Assembly (NCBI RefSeq): GCF_006829085.1
Contig: NZ_BJTC01000019.1
Location: forward strand, 1 to 64,000
DNA: 64,000 bases
Direction: 5' to 3'
DNA from: Chryseobacterium sp. ON_d1
Lineage (GTDB): Bacteria; Bacteroidota; Bacteroidia; Flavobacteriales; Weeksellaceae
Below are positions 31,345 through 40,065 of this stretch, one piece after another. Position 1 is the stretch's first letter. The number at the start of each line of letters is the position of its first letter. Position numbers and translations under genes: made by a program. The notes under the pieces were generated by a model, which saw only the letters and a list, made by a program, of their open reading frames with translations, did no database searches and had not been told where the DNA came from.

Positions 31345-31413
31345 AGTTTTGGCTGAAGCCGGATGGATGAGTACTGTTCCTGAAAGCGGACTAAAGTCCG
31401 CTGCTATTGATTG
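31345..31413. repeat. Dispersed intergenic repeat, family R2
   Basis: AAGTTTTGGCTGAAGCCGGA followed by a hairpin GCGGACTAAAGTCCGC and CTATTGATTGA. The same ordered parts occur near 44919, 51149 and 59345, with a fragment at 35432. Confidence 0.7.
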
Positions 31414-31451
31414 AACTATCGGGTATAATTAAAAAATCCGTTTATATTAAG

Positions 31452-31503
31452 CACCCCGTCAAAAATTCTTTGAATTTTTGCCACCCCTCCAAAAGAGGGG
31501 AAT
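31452..31503. repeat. R3 double-hairpin repeat, solo copy 3
   Basis: CACCCCGTC, stem AAAAATTC-ttt-GAATTTTT, GCCACCCCTCC and AAAAGAGGGGAAT. It differs from the other copies by an altered loop of hairpin 2. The right flank up to 31601 is low complexity. Confidence 0.8.
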
Positions 31504-31601
31504 GCTGGGCACCTATTCACTGATTAAGGGACAACAACCCCATATCCTTAATTTCTACCGCTATCACCTGCTACCTGTTACCTATCATCTGCCTCTGTTA
31601 T

Positions 31602-32594
31602 CTAACTCATAAAACTCTCCGGGAACCATTCAAATCCTGCAGTCTTTTCCTTGGTGAAGCCCAGACCCGGCCATGGCAAGTGGTAAGCAAACGCTCTGAT
31701 TTTGGTATCCGCCAGTTGCTTCAGCATTTTTTTCCTTGAAGCAGTCGCGATATCCAGATCGGTGTCTCCGAAATATCCCCATTCAGGATGTGGAAAAAGG
31801 ACTACATCTGAATGAATCAGATCTGCGATATAGATCAGTTTTTCATTGCCTGAAGAGATGGTTGTAACCGCCAAACCTGGTGTGTGACCAGGTGCTAATT
31901 GAAAATTAAAATAATCATACAAGGGATTATTAAAATCATAAAACTTCAGTTTTGGCTTAATCGTTTTCAGAATATTCCGGACGGCCGGGATAAATTGATT
32001 AAGGAAGTCAGGTTGTGTTTTCAGAGCACTGTTGTTGAAGTCTTTCATGGAAGCCTGCATCCAGAAGTCATGCTCTATCTTGGAGATAAAAATATCTGCA
32101 TTTGGAAAAATAAAATGATTCTTTTTGTCTACAACTCCCCCAATATGATCAGGATGGGCATGGGAAATAAAAACGTCAGTAATATCTTTGGGAGTAAAAC
32201 CAGCTTTTTCAAGACTTTTTAACAGAAATCCGGTTCTTTCATCCGCAAAAATTCCCATTCCGGTATCTAGTAGAATGAGCTTATTTTTTGTTTTAACCAA
32301 TAGAATATTCATTGCCATATCAATATAATTCTCCGGCCTGAAATTATCCTTAAGGATTGATTTTAATTCTGAAACGGTACCTCTTGGCGCAAATAAATTC
32401 AGGTTTTCTTCATGGATATATCCGTCTGTAAGAACAAATAGTTCAAGCTCACCGAGCTTCAGTTTTTTAAACCCGGAAAGATCATCTCCTGTTTTTTCAG
32501 GAATGATTTTCTGTTCTGCCATCAAACCTGAAAAAGGAATCATACTTAATGTTCCTGCCAATAATCCGTTCTTTAATAATTCTCTTCTGTTCAT
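31602..32594 (-). CDS. Secreted MBL-fold metallo-hydrolase
   Basis: The 330-residue protein begins MNRRELLKNGLLAGTLSMIPFSGLMA, which looks like a Tat-type signal (RR followed by L-L-K and a mild hydrophobic stretch). The metallo-beta-lactamase motif is SHAHPDHIGG, with GHTPGLAV (third site His) and IADLIHSDVV (bridging Asp). Such enzymes hydrolyse lactones or other esters; the exact substrate is unknown. Metal-loaded export by Tat would be consistent. Confidence 0.92.
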   Translation of the reverse strand: MNRRELLKNGLLAGTLSMIPFSGLMAEQKIIPEKTGDDLSGFKKLKLGELELFVLTDGYIHEENLNLFAPRGTVSELKSILKDNFRPENYIDMAMNILLVKTKNKLILLDTGMGIFADERTGFLLKSLEKAGFTPKDITDVFISHAHPDHIGGVVDKKNHFIFPNADIFISKIEHDFWMQASMKDFNNSALKTQPDFLNQFIPAVRNILKTIKPKLKFYDFNNPLYDYFNFQLAPGHTPGLAVTTISSGNEKLIYIADLIHSDVVLFPHPEWGYFGDTDLDIATASRKKMLKQLADTKIRAFAYHLPWPGLGFTKEKTAGFEWFPESFMS

Positions 32595-32625
32595 AGTTGG
32601 GTTCTTTTCATTTTAATATAGAAGC

Positions 32626-32667
32626 AAAAAACTGAGTTCCTTTCATTGTAAGAAACTCAGTTTTTAT
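32626..32667 (-). terminator. Terminator of the aldo/keto reductase gene
   Basis: AAAAAACTGAGTT and AACTCAGTTTTT pair across a 15-nt loop; on the minus strand it is followed by Ts, 13 bp after the stop. Confidence 0.8.
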
Positions 32668-32679
32668 ATCAATAGGCTT

Positions 32680-33681
32680 TTAGTTGTTCACCAGTTTCAT
32701 TGACCCTTCATTATATCTTTCGCCTACGTTAGGATATTTTTTAAGGATGGCATCAATGGTATCCAGATCCGATTGGGAAAGTTCTATACTGACCGCAGCA
32801 ATATTTTCTTCCAGATATTTGATCCGTTTGGTTCCCGGAATCGGGATGATATCATCTCCCTGGTTCAGCACCCAGGCTAATGCAAGCTGAGTTCCTTTTA
32901 CTCCTTTGGAAGCCGCAAACTCATTGATTTCGTTAGCCAGCTTAGTGTTATTTTCAAGATATTCCTGTTGATAACGCGGTAATGATTTTCTGAAATCGTC
33001 GTCACCAAGATTCTGTGCATCATAGATATTGGTAAAAAGCCCTCTTGCCAGCGGTGAATAAGGCACTAAAGAAATTCCCAGTTCTCTGATGGTCGGCAGA
33101 ATTTCTTTTTCAACGTCTTTGGTTAAAATAGAATATTCTGACTGTAAAGCTGCAATTGGGTGAATTTTATTTGCCTTTCTGATAGATTCTGCAGAAGCTT
33201 CTGATAATCCCAGGTATTTCACTTTTCCTGCTTTTACCAGTTCAGCCATTGCCCCTACTGTTTCTTCTACCGGAACATTTGGATCTATTCTGTGAGCATA
33301 ATACAGGTCAATTGTATCAATTTTTAATCTTTGAAGGCTTAAATCCACAGCCTGTCTGATCCATTCCGGAGAGCCATCAAAATAAGTTCCCGGAGCTCCG
33401 CTGTGACTGGCTGTACCATCTTTAAACCTGAATCCGAATTTGGTAGCAATAAAAATCTTATCCCTGTTCGGAACCAAAACCTTAGAAATCAGTTTTTCAT
33501 TTTCTCCAGCGGCATACATATCTGCTGTATCCCAAAAGTTAACTCCCAAATCCAGTGCTCTGTGTAAGGTATTGATGCTTTCCTGCTCATCTGCATGACC
33601 GTATGCAAAACTCATCCCCATACATCCTAACCCGATTGCTGATAACTGTTCTTCTGTGTTTCCTAATTTTTTAAATTTCAT
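32680..33681 (-). CDS. Aldo/keto reductase
   Basis: The 333-residue TIM-barrel oxidoreductase has the catalytic residues in order: D in DTADMY (D and Y), K in IATKFGF and H in YYAHRID. LGLSEASAESIRKA and IPGTKRIKYLEENI are family signatures (AKR13-like, pyridoxal reductase/YafB group). It reduces aldehydes or ketones with NADPH. Its promoter has two AATTCAAAC sites spaced by 21 bp that are likely bound by the AraC regulator encoded just upstream. Confidence 0.96.
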   Translation of the reverse strand: MKFKKLGNTEEQLSAIGLGCMGMSFAYGHADEQESINTLHRALDLGVNFWDTADMYAAGENEKLISKVLVPNRDKIFIATKFGFRFKDGTASHSGAPGTYFDGSPEWIRQAVDLSLQRLKIDTIDLYYAHRIDPNVPVEETVGAMAELVKAGKVKYLGLSEASAESIRKANKIHPIAALQSEYSILTKDVEKEILPTIRELGISLVPYSPLARGLFTNIYDAQNLGDDDFRKSLPRYQQEYLENNTKLANEINEFAASKGVKGTQLALAWVLNQGDDIIPIPGTKRIKYLEENIAAVSIELSQSDLDTIDAILKKYPNVGERYNEGSMKLVNN

Positions 33682-33707
33682 GATAGGTATGATTTAATTT
33701 TACAAGA

Positions 33708-33715
33708 CAAAATTA
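33708..33715 (-). promoter_or_regulatory. -7 box TAATTTTG of the aldo/keto reductase gene
   Basis: Full match to TAnnTTTG, 26 bp upstream of the ATG. Confidence 0.6.
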
Positions 33716-33743
33716 GAACATGGAGCGATCAACTGCTGTATAG

Positions 33744-33773
33744 AATTCAAACTAAGAATTATAAAATTCAAAC
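33744..33773. promoter_or_regulatory. Tandem AraC-type activator sites AATTCAAAC x2, 21 bp apart
   Basis: AATTCAAAC at 33744-33752 and 33765-33773 are direct repeats two helical turns apart, at about -41 to -70 of the reductase promoter. The second overlaps the end of the AraC gene. A 16-bp stretch TTATAAAATTCAAACA around it (33759-33774) recurs exactly in front of the AraC gene at 34683-34698. Confidence 0.6.
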
Positions 33774-34673
33774 AGGGTTTGTTCTTAAAGCATTTGGAGT
33801 AATTCCGGTCTGCTTTTTAAAATAGTTGGTAAAATAAGCAGGTTCTTCAAAGCCCAGGCCGTAAGCGATTTCAGAAATGTTCCAATCTGTATGAGTCAGC
33901 AAAGCATGGGCTTCCTGAATAATCTTTGCGGTGATCTGCTGGCTGGTTGTCTTTCCTGTAATCTCCTTTACGGAACGGTTTAAAGAATTCACATGTATCG
34001 AAAGGTTCTGGGCATAGTCGTTGGGCGTTTTTAATTTTAAACATGCCGCAGGACTGTCAATCGGGAATTGTCTTTCCAGTAATTCCATAAATAAGGCAGC
34101 TACTCTTTGCGAGGCATTCTGATAAGGTTCAAAACTTTCTGCCGGCTGCATTCTGATGGTTTCATGGATCATCAGATGCAGATATGCCCTCAGCATATCA
34201 TACTTATGAATATAATCAGACTGAATTTCAGTCATCATTTTTGTATAAATATCAGAAAGTATCTTCTGCTGTTCTTCATCAACAAAGAAAACCGGAGTTC
34301 CTCCAATCTTAAAAAGCGGAGAATCCTGAAGATTTCCCATACGGCTTCCGTTATGCAGAAACTGATCTGTAAACAGGCAGAACCAGCCTTTCTGATTGGC
34401 ATCCTCAGCTTCCCAGGAATAAGGAATGTTAGGATTTGAAAACAATAACGCGGGGCGGTCCACTTTAATCCATTTATCTGCATAATGGAGCTTTCCCTTC
34501 CCTATGATCAGTGAAACCTTATAGTAATATCTCCTGCTGTAAGGGGTCAACAGTGAGCAGTGCTCCCGTGAAAATACATTGAAGTGCCCCATCTTATTGA
34601 TTCCAATACATGGATACCCCAGGTTGGGAGCATTTCTTTCATAAAAATCTTTGAGTGATTCGTGTGATTCCAT
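33768..34673 (-). CDS. AraC-family transcriptional regulator
   Basis: The 301-residue protein has an N-terminal cupin-like region and a C-terminal double helix-turn-helix (TSQQITAKIIQEAHALLTHTDWNISEIAYGLGFEEPAYFTNYFKKQTGITPNALR). It stands directly before the aldo/keto reductase gene on the same strand. Its ATG lies 4 nt after a -7 box, and an AATTCAAAC site sits just upstream of that box, suggesting autoregulation from a leaderless mRNA. Confidence 0.95.
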   Translation of the reverse strand: MESHESLKDFYERNAPNLGYPCIGINKMGHFNVFSREHCSLLTPYSRRYYYKVSLIIGKGKLHYADKWIKVDRPALLFSNPNIPYSWEAEDANQKGWFCLFTDQFLHNGSRMGNLQDSPLFKIGGTPVFFVDEEQQKILSDIYTKMMTEIQSDYIHKYDMLRAYLHLMIHETIRMQPAESFEPYQNASQRVAALFMELLERQFPIDSPAACLKLKTPNDYAQNLSIHVNSLNRSVKEITGKTTSQQITAKIIQEAHALLTHTDWNISEIAYGLGFEEPAYFTNYFKKQTGITPNALRTNPV

Positions 34674-34677
34674 ACCT

Positions 34678-34698
34678 CAAAGTTATAAAATTCAAACA
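34678..34698 (-). promoter_or_regulatory. AraC gene promoter: -7 box TAACTTTG with overlapping AATTCAAAC site
   Basis: The minus strand reads TAACTTTG-AGGT-ATG (box 34678-34685). AATTCAAAC at 34689-34697 lies 3 bp further upstream, in the spacer where a bound regulator would block polymerase. Confidence 0.6.
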
Positions 34699-34779
34699 AA
34701 TTAAAATAATACCTGAAATGTAAAAAATAAAAAGGCTGACAAAGATGCCAGCCATGTAAGTGAATATAATTGATAATAG

Positions 34780-35238
34780 TTAATCCCAATCATCGTCGTG
34801 GCCATGACCACGGTGTTTGTTCTGTTTTTTATAGTATTTTTCCTGGTTTTTGTAATACTTTTCCTGTTCCTTACGGTATTTTTTATAATCGTTTTTATTT
34901 CTTCCGTAAATAATGACAGGGTTTTGTCCTCTATAGTATTTCTTTTTAAAGATGATATACTTTTCTCTACCCAGAATCCTTTCCAGCTCCGAATAACGGT
35001 CATTTCTCCATCTTCCCGGCTCTACTACATAGACTCTGTTCCATGAATCATAATCACGATATCTGTCATTTAAGACATAGATCTGATTGGCCTGTGTTGT
35101 TGACAGTACCAGATCAGTAATCACTCTTTGCCAGTTGATATCTGAAATACTCCTTCTGTAGTCATTATAATAATCTGACTGGGCATAACTTAAACTAAAT
35201 GTCCCAACCAATAATGCTGTTAATATTAATTTTTTCAT
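34780..35238 (-). CDS. Secreted basic protein of unknown function
   Basis: The 152-residue protein has a signal peptide (MKKLILTALLVGTFSLSYAQ). The mature part is rich in Tyr, Arg and Lys, with a predicted RRSISDINWQRVITDLVLSTTQANQIYVLNDRYRDYDSW segment and a highly charged end with KYYKNQEKYYKKQNK and HRGHGHDDDWD. It may bind metal (His/Asp tail) or polyanions. No family is recognised with confidence. ATG 35238 is chosen because it begins the signal peptide. Confidence 0.8.
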   Translation of the reverse strand: MKKLILTALLVGTFSLSYAQSDYYNDYRRSISDINWQRVITDLVLSTTQANQIYVLNDRYRDYDSWNRVYVVEPGRWRNDRYSELERILGREKYIIFKKKYYRGQNPVIIYGRNKNDYKKYRKEQEKYYKNQEKYYKKQNKHRGHGHDDDWD

Positions 35239-35431
35239 TTCACTCCACTTTAAAATTAAACATATTGGGATAGTCAATTAAAGTGCCAATGCTTCAATAC
35301 AAATGCTAATATTTGTTAAGAAAAACTATAAACAACTGATTATCTTTGATATATTTCTTTGTTTTTTTTTCGAATTTTCAGCCATTACCTGCTTTTGATT
35401 CATTATTGGAAAACAACTATAAAATTTATAT

Positions 35432-35462
35432 TTTAAGTTTTGGCTGAAGCCAATGGACGGAT
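35432..35462. repeat. Fragment of repeat family R2
   Basis: AAGTTTTGGCTGAAGCCAATGG matches the left part of the copies at 31345 and 44990. The following hairpin part is missing. Confidence 0.5.
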
Positions 35463-35513
35463 ACTTTATGGTTAGATGGCCCCCTATTGAATAGAGATAT
35501 TTAAAAGGAACAT

Positions 35514-35562
35514 CTTTTATCTTTTATCTTTTATCTTTTATCTTTTATCTTTTATCTTTTAT
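35514..35562. repeat. CTTTTAT heptamer microsatellite, seven perfect copies
   Basis: Seven uninterrupted CTTTTAT units (49 bp) lie 124 bp upstream of the GNAT gene. Long perfect repeats like this can change length by slippage. The remaining parts of the 35239-35686 gap are AT-rich with no gene. Confidence 0.9.
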
Positions 35563-35686
35563 GTTATAAAATTCGTTAAGATTCCCAAAAACTATTATCT
35601 GATATCATTTAATTTCGTAATTTTAATGAAGAGAATGTTTTTTTAGAAATATTCTTCAATTATTAATCAACCAAATCTTAGTTATT

Positions 35687-35974
35687 ATGGAAAATATAAA
35701 GTTTCAGGTATCTCCATATCAGGATGAATTGCAGCTGCTTATTGATGATAAGAAAGCAGGTTATATGTCCATAGAGGTTGACGGAAGGCTGCTTATCGTC
35801 TATTATACGAAACTTGACGAAGAACGTGAGGGGAAAGGCTACGCCAAACTATTACTGGATGAGCTGGTACGCTATGCAGAAGAAAAAGATTTGCTTGTAG
35901 ACCCGGAATGTGATTTTGTAAGACAACAGTTTGAGAATCATCCTGCAAGATATAAAGAAATCTGGCATGCCTGA
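35687..35974 (+). CDS. GNAT-family N-acetyltransferase (YjdJ-like, short)
   Basis: The 95-residue protein keeps the core of the short GNAT group: YMSIEVDGRLLIVYYTKLDEEREGKGYAKLLLDELVRYAEEKDLLVDPECDFVRQQFE, with R/Q-x-x-G-x-G/A acetyl-CoA motif EREGKGYAK and the C-terminal YKEIW. Such proteins acetylate small amines or aminoacyl groups; acceptor unknown. It ends directly against the convergent MBL gene (zero bp gap). Confidence 0.9.
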   Translation: MENIKFQVSPYQDELQLLIDDKKAGYMSIEVDGRLLIVYYTKLDEEREGKGYAKLLLDELVRYAEEKDLLVDPECDFVRQQFENHPARYKEIWHA

Positions 35975-37072
35975 TCAGTTTTCCCACCAGGTGGTAAACT
36001 GCTGTTCTGAATGATTCAGATCTACTACCTCGCCGATCATTGGAGTGAGGATATTCAGTTTGTTTTCTTTTCCTAGAGCTGATATTTTTTGTAAAGGTTC
36101 ATTCCATGGATGAAGTGCCAGTGCAAATTTTGCTGCATGAACAGGAATGATATGTTCTGCCCTGAGGTCCATACCAGCCTGGATAACATCTTCCGGCAAT
36201 GTATGGATATACCTCCATGCTTCTCCATATTGCCCGTTCTCAAGAATAGCATAATCAAAAGGGCCATACTGCTCACCTATTGTTTTAAAGTGACTATCGT
36301 AACCACTGTCTCCTCCCAGGAAGATTTTCTTTGTAGACGTGACCAGAACATAGGAGCACCAAAGCGTATCATTCTGCTTTATTCTCCTGCCGGAAAAGTG
36401 CCTTGCCGGAGTAAAAATAATTTTCATATCATTTCTCAGACTCACTTCTGTTCCCCATTCTTCTTCAATAAGCTTATTTTCAGCATATCCCCATCTTTCC
36501 AAATGGGCTCCCACTCCCAAAGGAATAATAGTCATTCCTGTCCTGTCTTTAATGGATGTTACAGTTGGATAATCCAAATGATCAAAATGGTCATGGGTTA
36601 TTACAAGATAATCCAGGTCGGGAATATCTTCAGGTTTAAAGATATCTGATCCTTTAAATGCTTTATTAAAATATTTAAAAGGAGAACCATACAGACTTAA
36701 AACAGGATCAATTAAAAAAGAGACTCCATCAGTCTGTAAATAATACGATGAATGCCCAAGCCATATCAATACGTCCTGATTTTTATCTATACTTTTTAAA
36801 TCGGTATGAAGAGACGGAATTGCTTTCAGAGGTTTCAGCAGCGGATCTTTTTTACCTAAAAAAAAATCGTAGGTCACTTTCGATATTTTGTACCCTTCAG
36901 TAATGGAAGGTGTGTGGCTGGTATTCTGGAACTGATTATTTTTATAGAGCTTTGACTGCCTGATACGCTTCAGCCTCTTCCCTTTTGGCACTCCGCCAAA
37001 TGCCCTCATATTGATCACTATAAAAAAAGTAACAGTAAGAACAACTACACTCGTAATAATCCAACAAATCAT
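35975..37072 (-). CDS. Membrane-anchored MBL-fold hydrolase (NAPE-PLD/RomA-like)
   Basis: The 365-residue protein has an N-terminal membrane segment (1-22) and a metallo-beta-lactamase domain with VLIWLGHSSYYLQTDGVSFLIDPVLS, ITHDHFDHLDYPT, ARHFSGRR and FLGGDSGYDSHF, as in NAPE-PLD/RomA proteins, which cleave phospholipid-like phosphodiesters or act on cell-wall lipids. The exact substrate is unknown. A -7 box precedes it at 37090. Confidence 0.92.
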   Translation of the reverse strand: MICWIITSVVVLTVTFFIVINMRAFGGVPKGKRLKRIRQSKLYKNNQFQNTSHTPSITEGYKISKVTYDFFLGKKDPLLKPLKAIPSLHTDLKSIDKNQDVLIWLGHSSYYLQTDGVSFLIDPVLSLYGSPFKYFNKAFKGSDIFKPEDIPDLDYLVITHDHFDHLDYPTVTSIKDRTGMTIIPLGVGAHLERWGYAENKLIEEEWGTEVSLRNDMKIIFTPARHFSGRRIKQNDTLWCSYVLVTSTKKIFLGGDSGYDSHFKTIGEQYGPFDYAILENGQYGEAWRYIHTLPEDVIQAGMDLRAEHIIPVHAAKFALALHPWNEPLQKISALGKENKLNILTPMIGEVVDLNHSEQQFTTWWEN

Positions 37073-37089
37073 CTGTAAAAAATAAATAT

Positions 37090-37097
37090 CAAATGTA
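37090..37097 (-). promoter_or_regulatory. -7 box TACATTTG of the MBL gene
   Basis: Full match to TAnnTTTG on the minus strand, 17 bp upstream of the ATG. Confidence 0.6.
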
Positions 37098-37214
37098 TTG
37101 ACTTTTGATTTTAAATGAAAATTTATCCTGTTTTACCTTATTTTTTTAACTAAATTTATCATGTATTTTGGAAATTTTATTATTCATTTAAATCGTGATT
37201 AATTTTAAACTTTC

Positions 37215-37222
37215 TATTTTAG
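37215..37222 (+). promoter_or_regulatory. Near-match -7 box TATTTTAG of the S41 peptidase gene
   Basis: Seven of eight positions match TAnnTTTG; 23 bp before the TTG start. Confidence 0.35.
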
Positions 37223-37245
37223 CAGATTGAAAAAACTCAAATACA

Positions 37246-38784
37246 TTGAAAAATTATTCGGTAATATTGCTACTTGCTATTCTTTCGTCCTGTGCTTCCA
37301 TAAGAAAGCACAACGAACAGCGGGCTTCATGTATTACACCGGAGCAACTTAAAGAAGATGTGGATTTTGCCTATTCCAAATTACAGCAAATGCATCCTCA
37401 ATTATATTGGTACATTCCCAAGAAGGAATTGGAACATAAGTTTGACAGTCTTAAGCAGACCATTACTGAACCGCTTACTCCTCTTCAGTTTTATTTTAAA
37501 CTTCAACCCGTCATTGCAGGCATTCGTGAAGGTCATCTGTCTCTCAGAATTCCAAGAAAAAAATTTACAAAAAAAGAAATTAAAAGACTGGAACACCAGA
37601 AAGGAATGTTCAGCCGTTTCGAGTATTATATCACAGGCGATCGGATGTATATCGTTCAGAACAGGGATTCTATTGAACATATTCATCCCGGGACCGAAAT
37701 TTTATCGATCAATCATGTTCCGGTATCCGATTATATAAAGAAATACAGAAGCCTGATCAGCAGTGACGGCGACAACACCACCTTCTATCCCTACTTTTTA
37801 AAGGATCTGTTCTTCAATTTTTATACTGCAGAAAACGGTTTTGGAAGCAAAGCCGTTCTTGAAACCCTCTATCGGGGAAAAAAAAGAACGTATACCATAA
37901 CCCGGGAGACAAAATCCGAATCTGACCTTGAAAAGGATAAGGCAATGGAGAAAAAGACCCAGGAAAAGAAACTGAACGATTATGTAGCTTCCAGCAATTC
38001 TTATAACAGGAGCTTCAAATTTCTTGATAAAGACAGTACTATTGCTTATATAAAAGTGAAAAGCTTTTCCAGAGATTTTTCGGATAAGTTTTATAAAAAA
38101 ACTTTTGCCAGGATCAGCAATGCAGAGTCTCCTTATCTCATCATTGATGTCCGGAATAATTACGGCGGTTCACTCTATGAAATTAACAATCTGTATTCAT
38201 ATCTTACAGATGAACCGTTTACCCTGATCAAACCTTCGCAGGTGACCGCAAGAGATATTCCCCTGCGTACCAATTATTTCAGAAAAAGTAATCCTCTGGA
38301 ATATGCATTGAAAAGTATTGCCTATCCAAGTTATTTTCTTGCACAGGCCTTCAGTACTTATAAAAAAGACGGAAAAGTTTTCTATAAAATGAAAGCTGAC
38401 AAGCCTACAAAACCTAAAAAAGAAGCCTTTCACGGAAAAGTTTTTGTACTGATCAACGGTGGAAGTTTCTCCGCCTCATCTATTATTACGGCCAAACTTA
38501 AGAATGATAAAAGAGCAACTCTTGTGGGAGAAGAAACCGGGGGAGCCAATGACGGAACAGTAGCCGGTTTTTACTCGTATCAGAAACTTCCCAATTCTGA
38601 AATAAAATTTCCTATCGGATTGCTTCTGGTGCAGCCTAATATCAATTTTTCAGATTCACGGAAAGGGGTCGTTCCCGATGTGACCGTGACAGAAAGCATG
38701 CAGGATATTATTGATAAAAAGGATCCTCAGCTGGACTGGATAAAAAACGAAATTGCAAAGGAAAAGAAAAATAAAGGGCAATAA
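37246..38784 (+). CDS. Lipoprotein S41-family peptidase, TTG start
   Basis: The 512-residue protein begins with a lipoprotein signal (KNYSVILLLAILSSCAS; lipid on the Cys of LSSC). Residues about 250-480 form an S41 domain with YIKVKSFSRDFSDKFY, LIIDVRNNYGGS and the nucleophile Ser in INGGSFSASSI. Such tail-specific proteases trim periplasmic proteins. The only in-frame start after a stop codon is TTG at 37246, since no ATG fits the signal peptide. No PDZ domain is obvious. Confidence 0.9.
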   Translation: MKNYSVILLLAILSSCASIRKHNEQRASCITPEQLKEDVDFAYSKLQQMHPQLYWYIPKKELEHKFDSLKQTITEPLTPLQFYFKLQPVIAGIREGHLSLRIPRKKFTKKEIKRLEHQKGMFSRFEYYITGDRMYIVQNRDSIEHIHPGTEILSINHVPVSDYIKKYRSLISSDGDNTTFYPYFLKDLFFNFYTAENGFGSKAVLETLYRGKKRTYTITRETKSESDLEKDKAMEKKTQEKKLNDYVASSNSYNRSFKFLDKDSTIAYIKVKSFSRDFSDKFYKKTFARISNAESPYLIIDVRNNYGGSLYEINNLYSYLTDEPFTLIKPSQVTARDIPLRTNYFRKSNPLEYALKSIAYPSYFLAQAFSTYKKDGKVFYKMKADKPTKPKKEAFHGKVFVLINGGSFSASSIITAKLKNDKRATLVGEETGGANDGTVAGFYSYQKLPNSEIKFPIGLLLVQPNINFSDSRKGVVPDVTVTESMQDIIDKKDPQLDWIKNEIAKEKKNKGQ

Positions 38785-38789
38785 TGAAA

Positions 38790-38824
38790 AAGACTTCGGC
38801 GGGCTTTCAGCCCGCCGAAGTCTT
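38790..38824. terminator. Strong bidirectional terminator with a 16-bp perfect stem
   Basis: AAGACTTCGGCGGGCT, a TTC loop, and its exact complement. It lies between the convergent S41 and membrane-protein genes and contains part of the stop codon of the latter. The GGGCTTTCAGCCC core resembles R2 repeat hairpins. Confidence 0.9.
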
Positions 38825-39413
38825 ATCTCTTTAATTCCTCCAACAGATTTTCAATATGCTGCATGTATCTTCCATAATAACGGTGAAACCAGAATTGTCC
38901 GGCAAAATACAGTAAAAATAATCCACCAATCACAGAACCGATTAAAATAACCGCAATCTTCAGCTCACTCAAAGGTTTTGGCCAGGGAATGAATTCCAGG
39001 ACAATTAGGATCTCACAGACCAGAAACGGTGCAAAACTGATATAGTATGAGAGATAATACTGTTTGTTAAGATTCAGCTGCATGACCAGATCTTTCAGGG
39101 AGTCATAGGTTTTCGGTGCAGGATTACTGATTTCATTATACAATTTAAAGAATTTACTGAAAAAGAAAACGGTAACAATAAGCATGGAAGCAATTAAAAC
39201 CGTTATATACAGCTGAAGTTTAAATGGCCTGCATACAGAACATACCAGAAAAGCAAAAACGAAGATTCCTATCATCCACCAGAATTCCACACGCATGTTT
39301 TTACGTATTTTTTCAAGGGGAAGATTCAGTTTATTTCTCTGCTCTATAGTTATTTCAGGAGTTTCCTCCACAATATCTTCGTTCCAGGTATTTTTCAATT
39401 CATCGATATTCAT
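38823..39413 (-). CDS. Membrane protein paired with ECF sigma factor 1
   Basis: The 196-residue protein starts MNIDELKNTWNEDIVEE and has four TM helices (about 45-63, 67-87, 115-140, 145-172). The NIDELKNTW start and the overall layout match the product of the gene at 40484. It starts 12 bp after the sigma factor's stop codon, so it is likely its membrane-bound regulator, though no classical anti-sigma domain is visible. Confidence 0.82.
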   Translation of the reverse strand: MNIDELKNTWNEDIVEETPEITIEQRNKLNLPLEKIRKNMRVEFWWMIGIFVFAFLVCSVCRPFKLQLYITVLIASMLIVTVFFFSKFFKLYNEISNPAPKTYDSLKDLVMQLNLNKQYYLSYYISFAPFLVCEILIVLEFIPWPKPLSELKIAVILIGSVIGGLFLLYFAGQFWFHRYYGRYMQHIENLLEELKR

Positions 39414-39425
39414 TGGATTGTTAAT

Positions 39426-39935
39426 TTAAGGTTTGTTGATTTTTATTTGGCTTAAGATATCTTTAAGTTTATTTTTGGCCCTATTCATTTTCACTCTTGC
39501 ATTACCTTCGGAAATTCCCATCTGGTCTGCAATCTGCTTTCCTGAAAAATCTTCCAGATAGTAGAATATAAAGGCTTTATCAATAGGATTGAGCTGATGA
39601 ATAGCCTTATACATTTCTGTCAAACGCTCTTCTTTACGGTAATCATAATCTTCCTGAACAATGATTTGATTAGAAAAATCTTCACGGGCTATAAAGCTTC
39701 TTCTTTTTTCTGTTTTAAGGAAAATAATAGCAGTATTTAAAGAAATTCTATACAGCCATGTTGAAAACTCACTTTCCCCTCTGAAATCAGGAAATGCTTT
39801 CCAGAGCTGATAGGTAATCTCCTGAAAAAGATCATCACGGTCATCTTTTTCAGTCATGTACATTTTGGAAATCTTAAACAGGATTCCTTTATGCTGTTCA
39901 ATTTTACGTATAAACTCTTGTTCTAATGAGGTCAT
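39426..39935 (-). CDS. ECF sigma-70 factor, copy 1
   Basis: The 169-residue protein has region 2 (KDDRDDLFQEITYQLWKAFPDFRGESEFSTWLYRISLNTAIIFL) and region 4 (LNPIDKAFIFYYLEDFSGKQIADQMGISEGNARVKMNRAKNKLKDIL). It is very similar to the sigma factor at 41311 (same length, about half identical by eye). Likely a duplicated module with the membrane protein. Confidence 0.93.
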   Translation of the reverse strand: MTSLEQEFIRKIEQHKGILFKISKMYMTEKDDRDDLFQEITYQLWKAFPDFRGESEFSTWLYRISLNTAIIFLKTEKRRSFIAREDFSNQIIVQEDYDYRKEERLTEMYKAIHQLNPIDKAFIFYYLEDFSGKQIADQMGISEGNARVKMNRAKNKLKDILSQIKINKP

Positions 39936-39998
39936 AGCTTGTTACTCTATAGAGTTAGTTTTCGTTTAAAAAAAATGTTACAGTTTTTTTAAAAGGAA

Positions 39999-40031
39999 TA
40001 AAAAGACCTGACGGAAAATACGGTCAGGTCT
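39999..40031 (-). terminator. Terminator of the 119-aa gene
   Basis: AGACCTGAC (40004-40012) pairs with GTCAGGTCT (40023-40031); a T-run follows on the minus strand. Confidence 0.85.
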
Positions 40032-40065
40032 CATTATTTCTTTAAGTTTTACTGAAATATCAATC

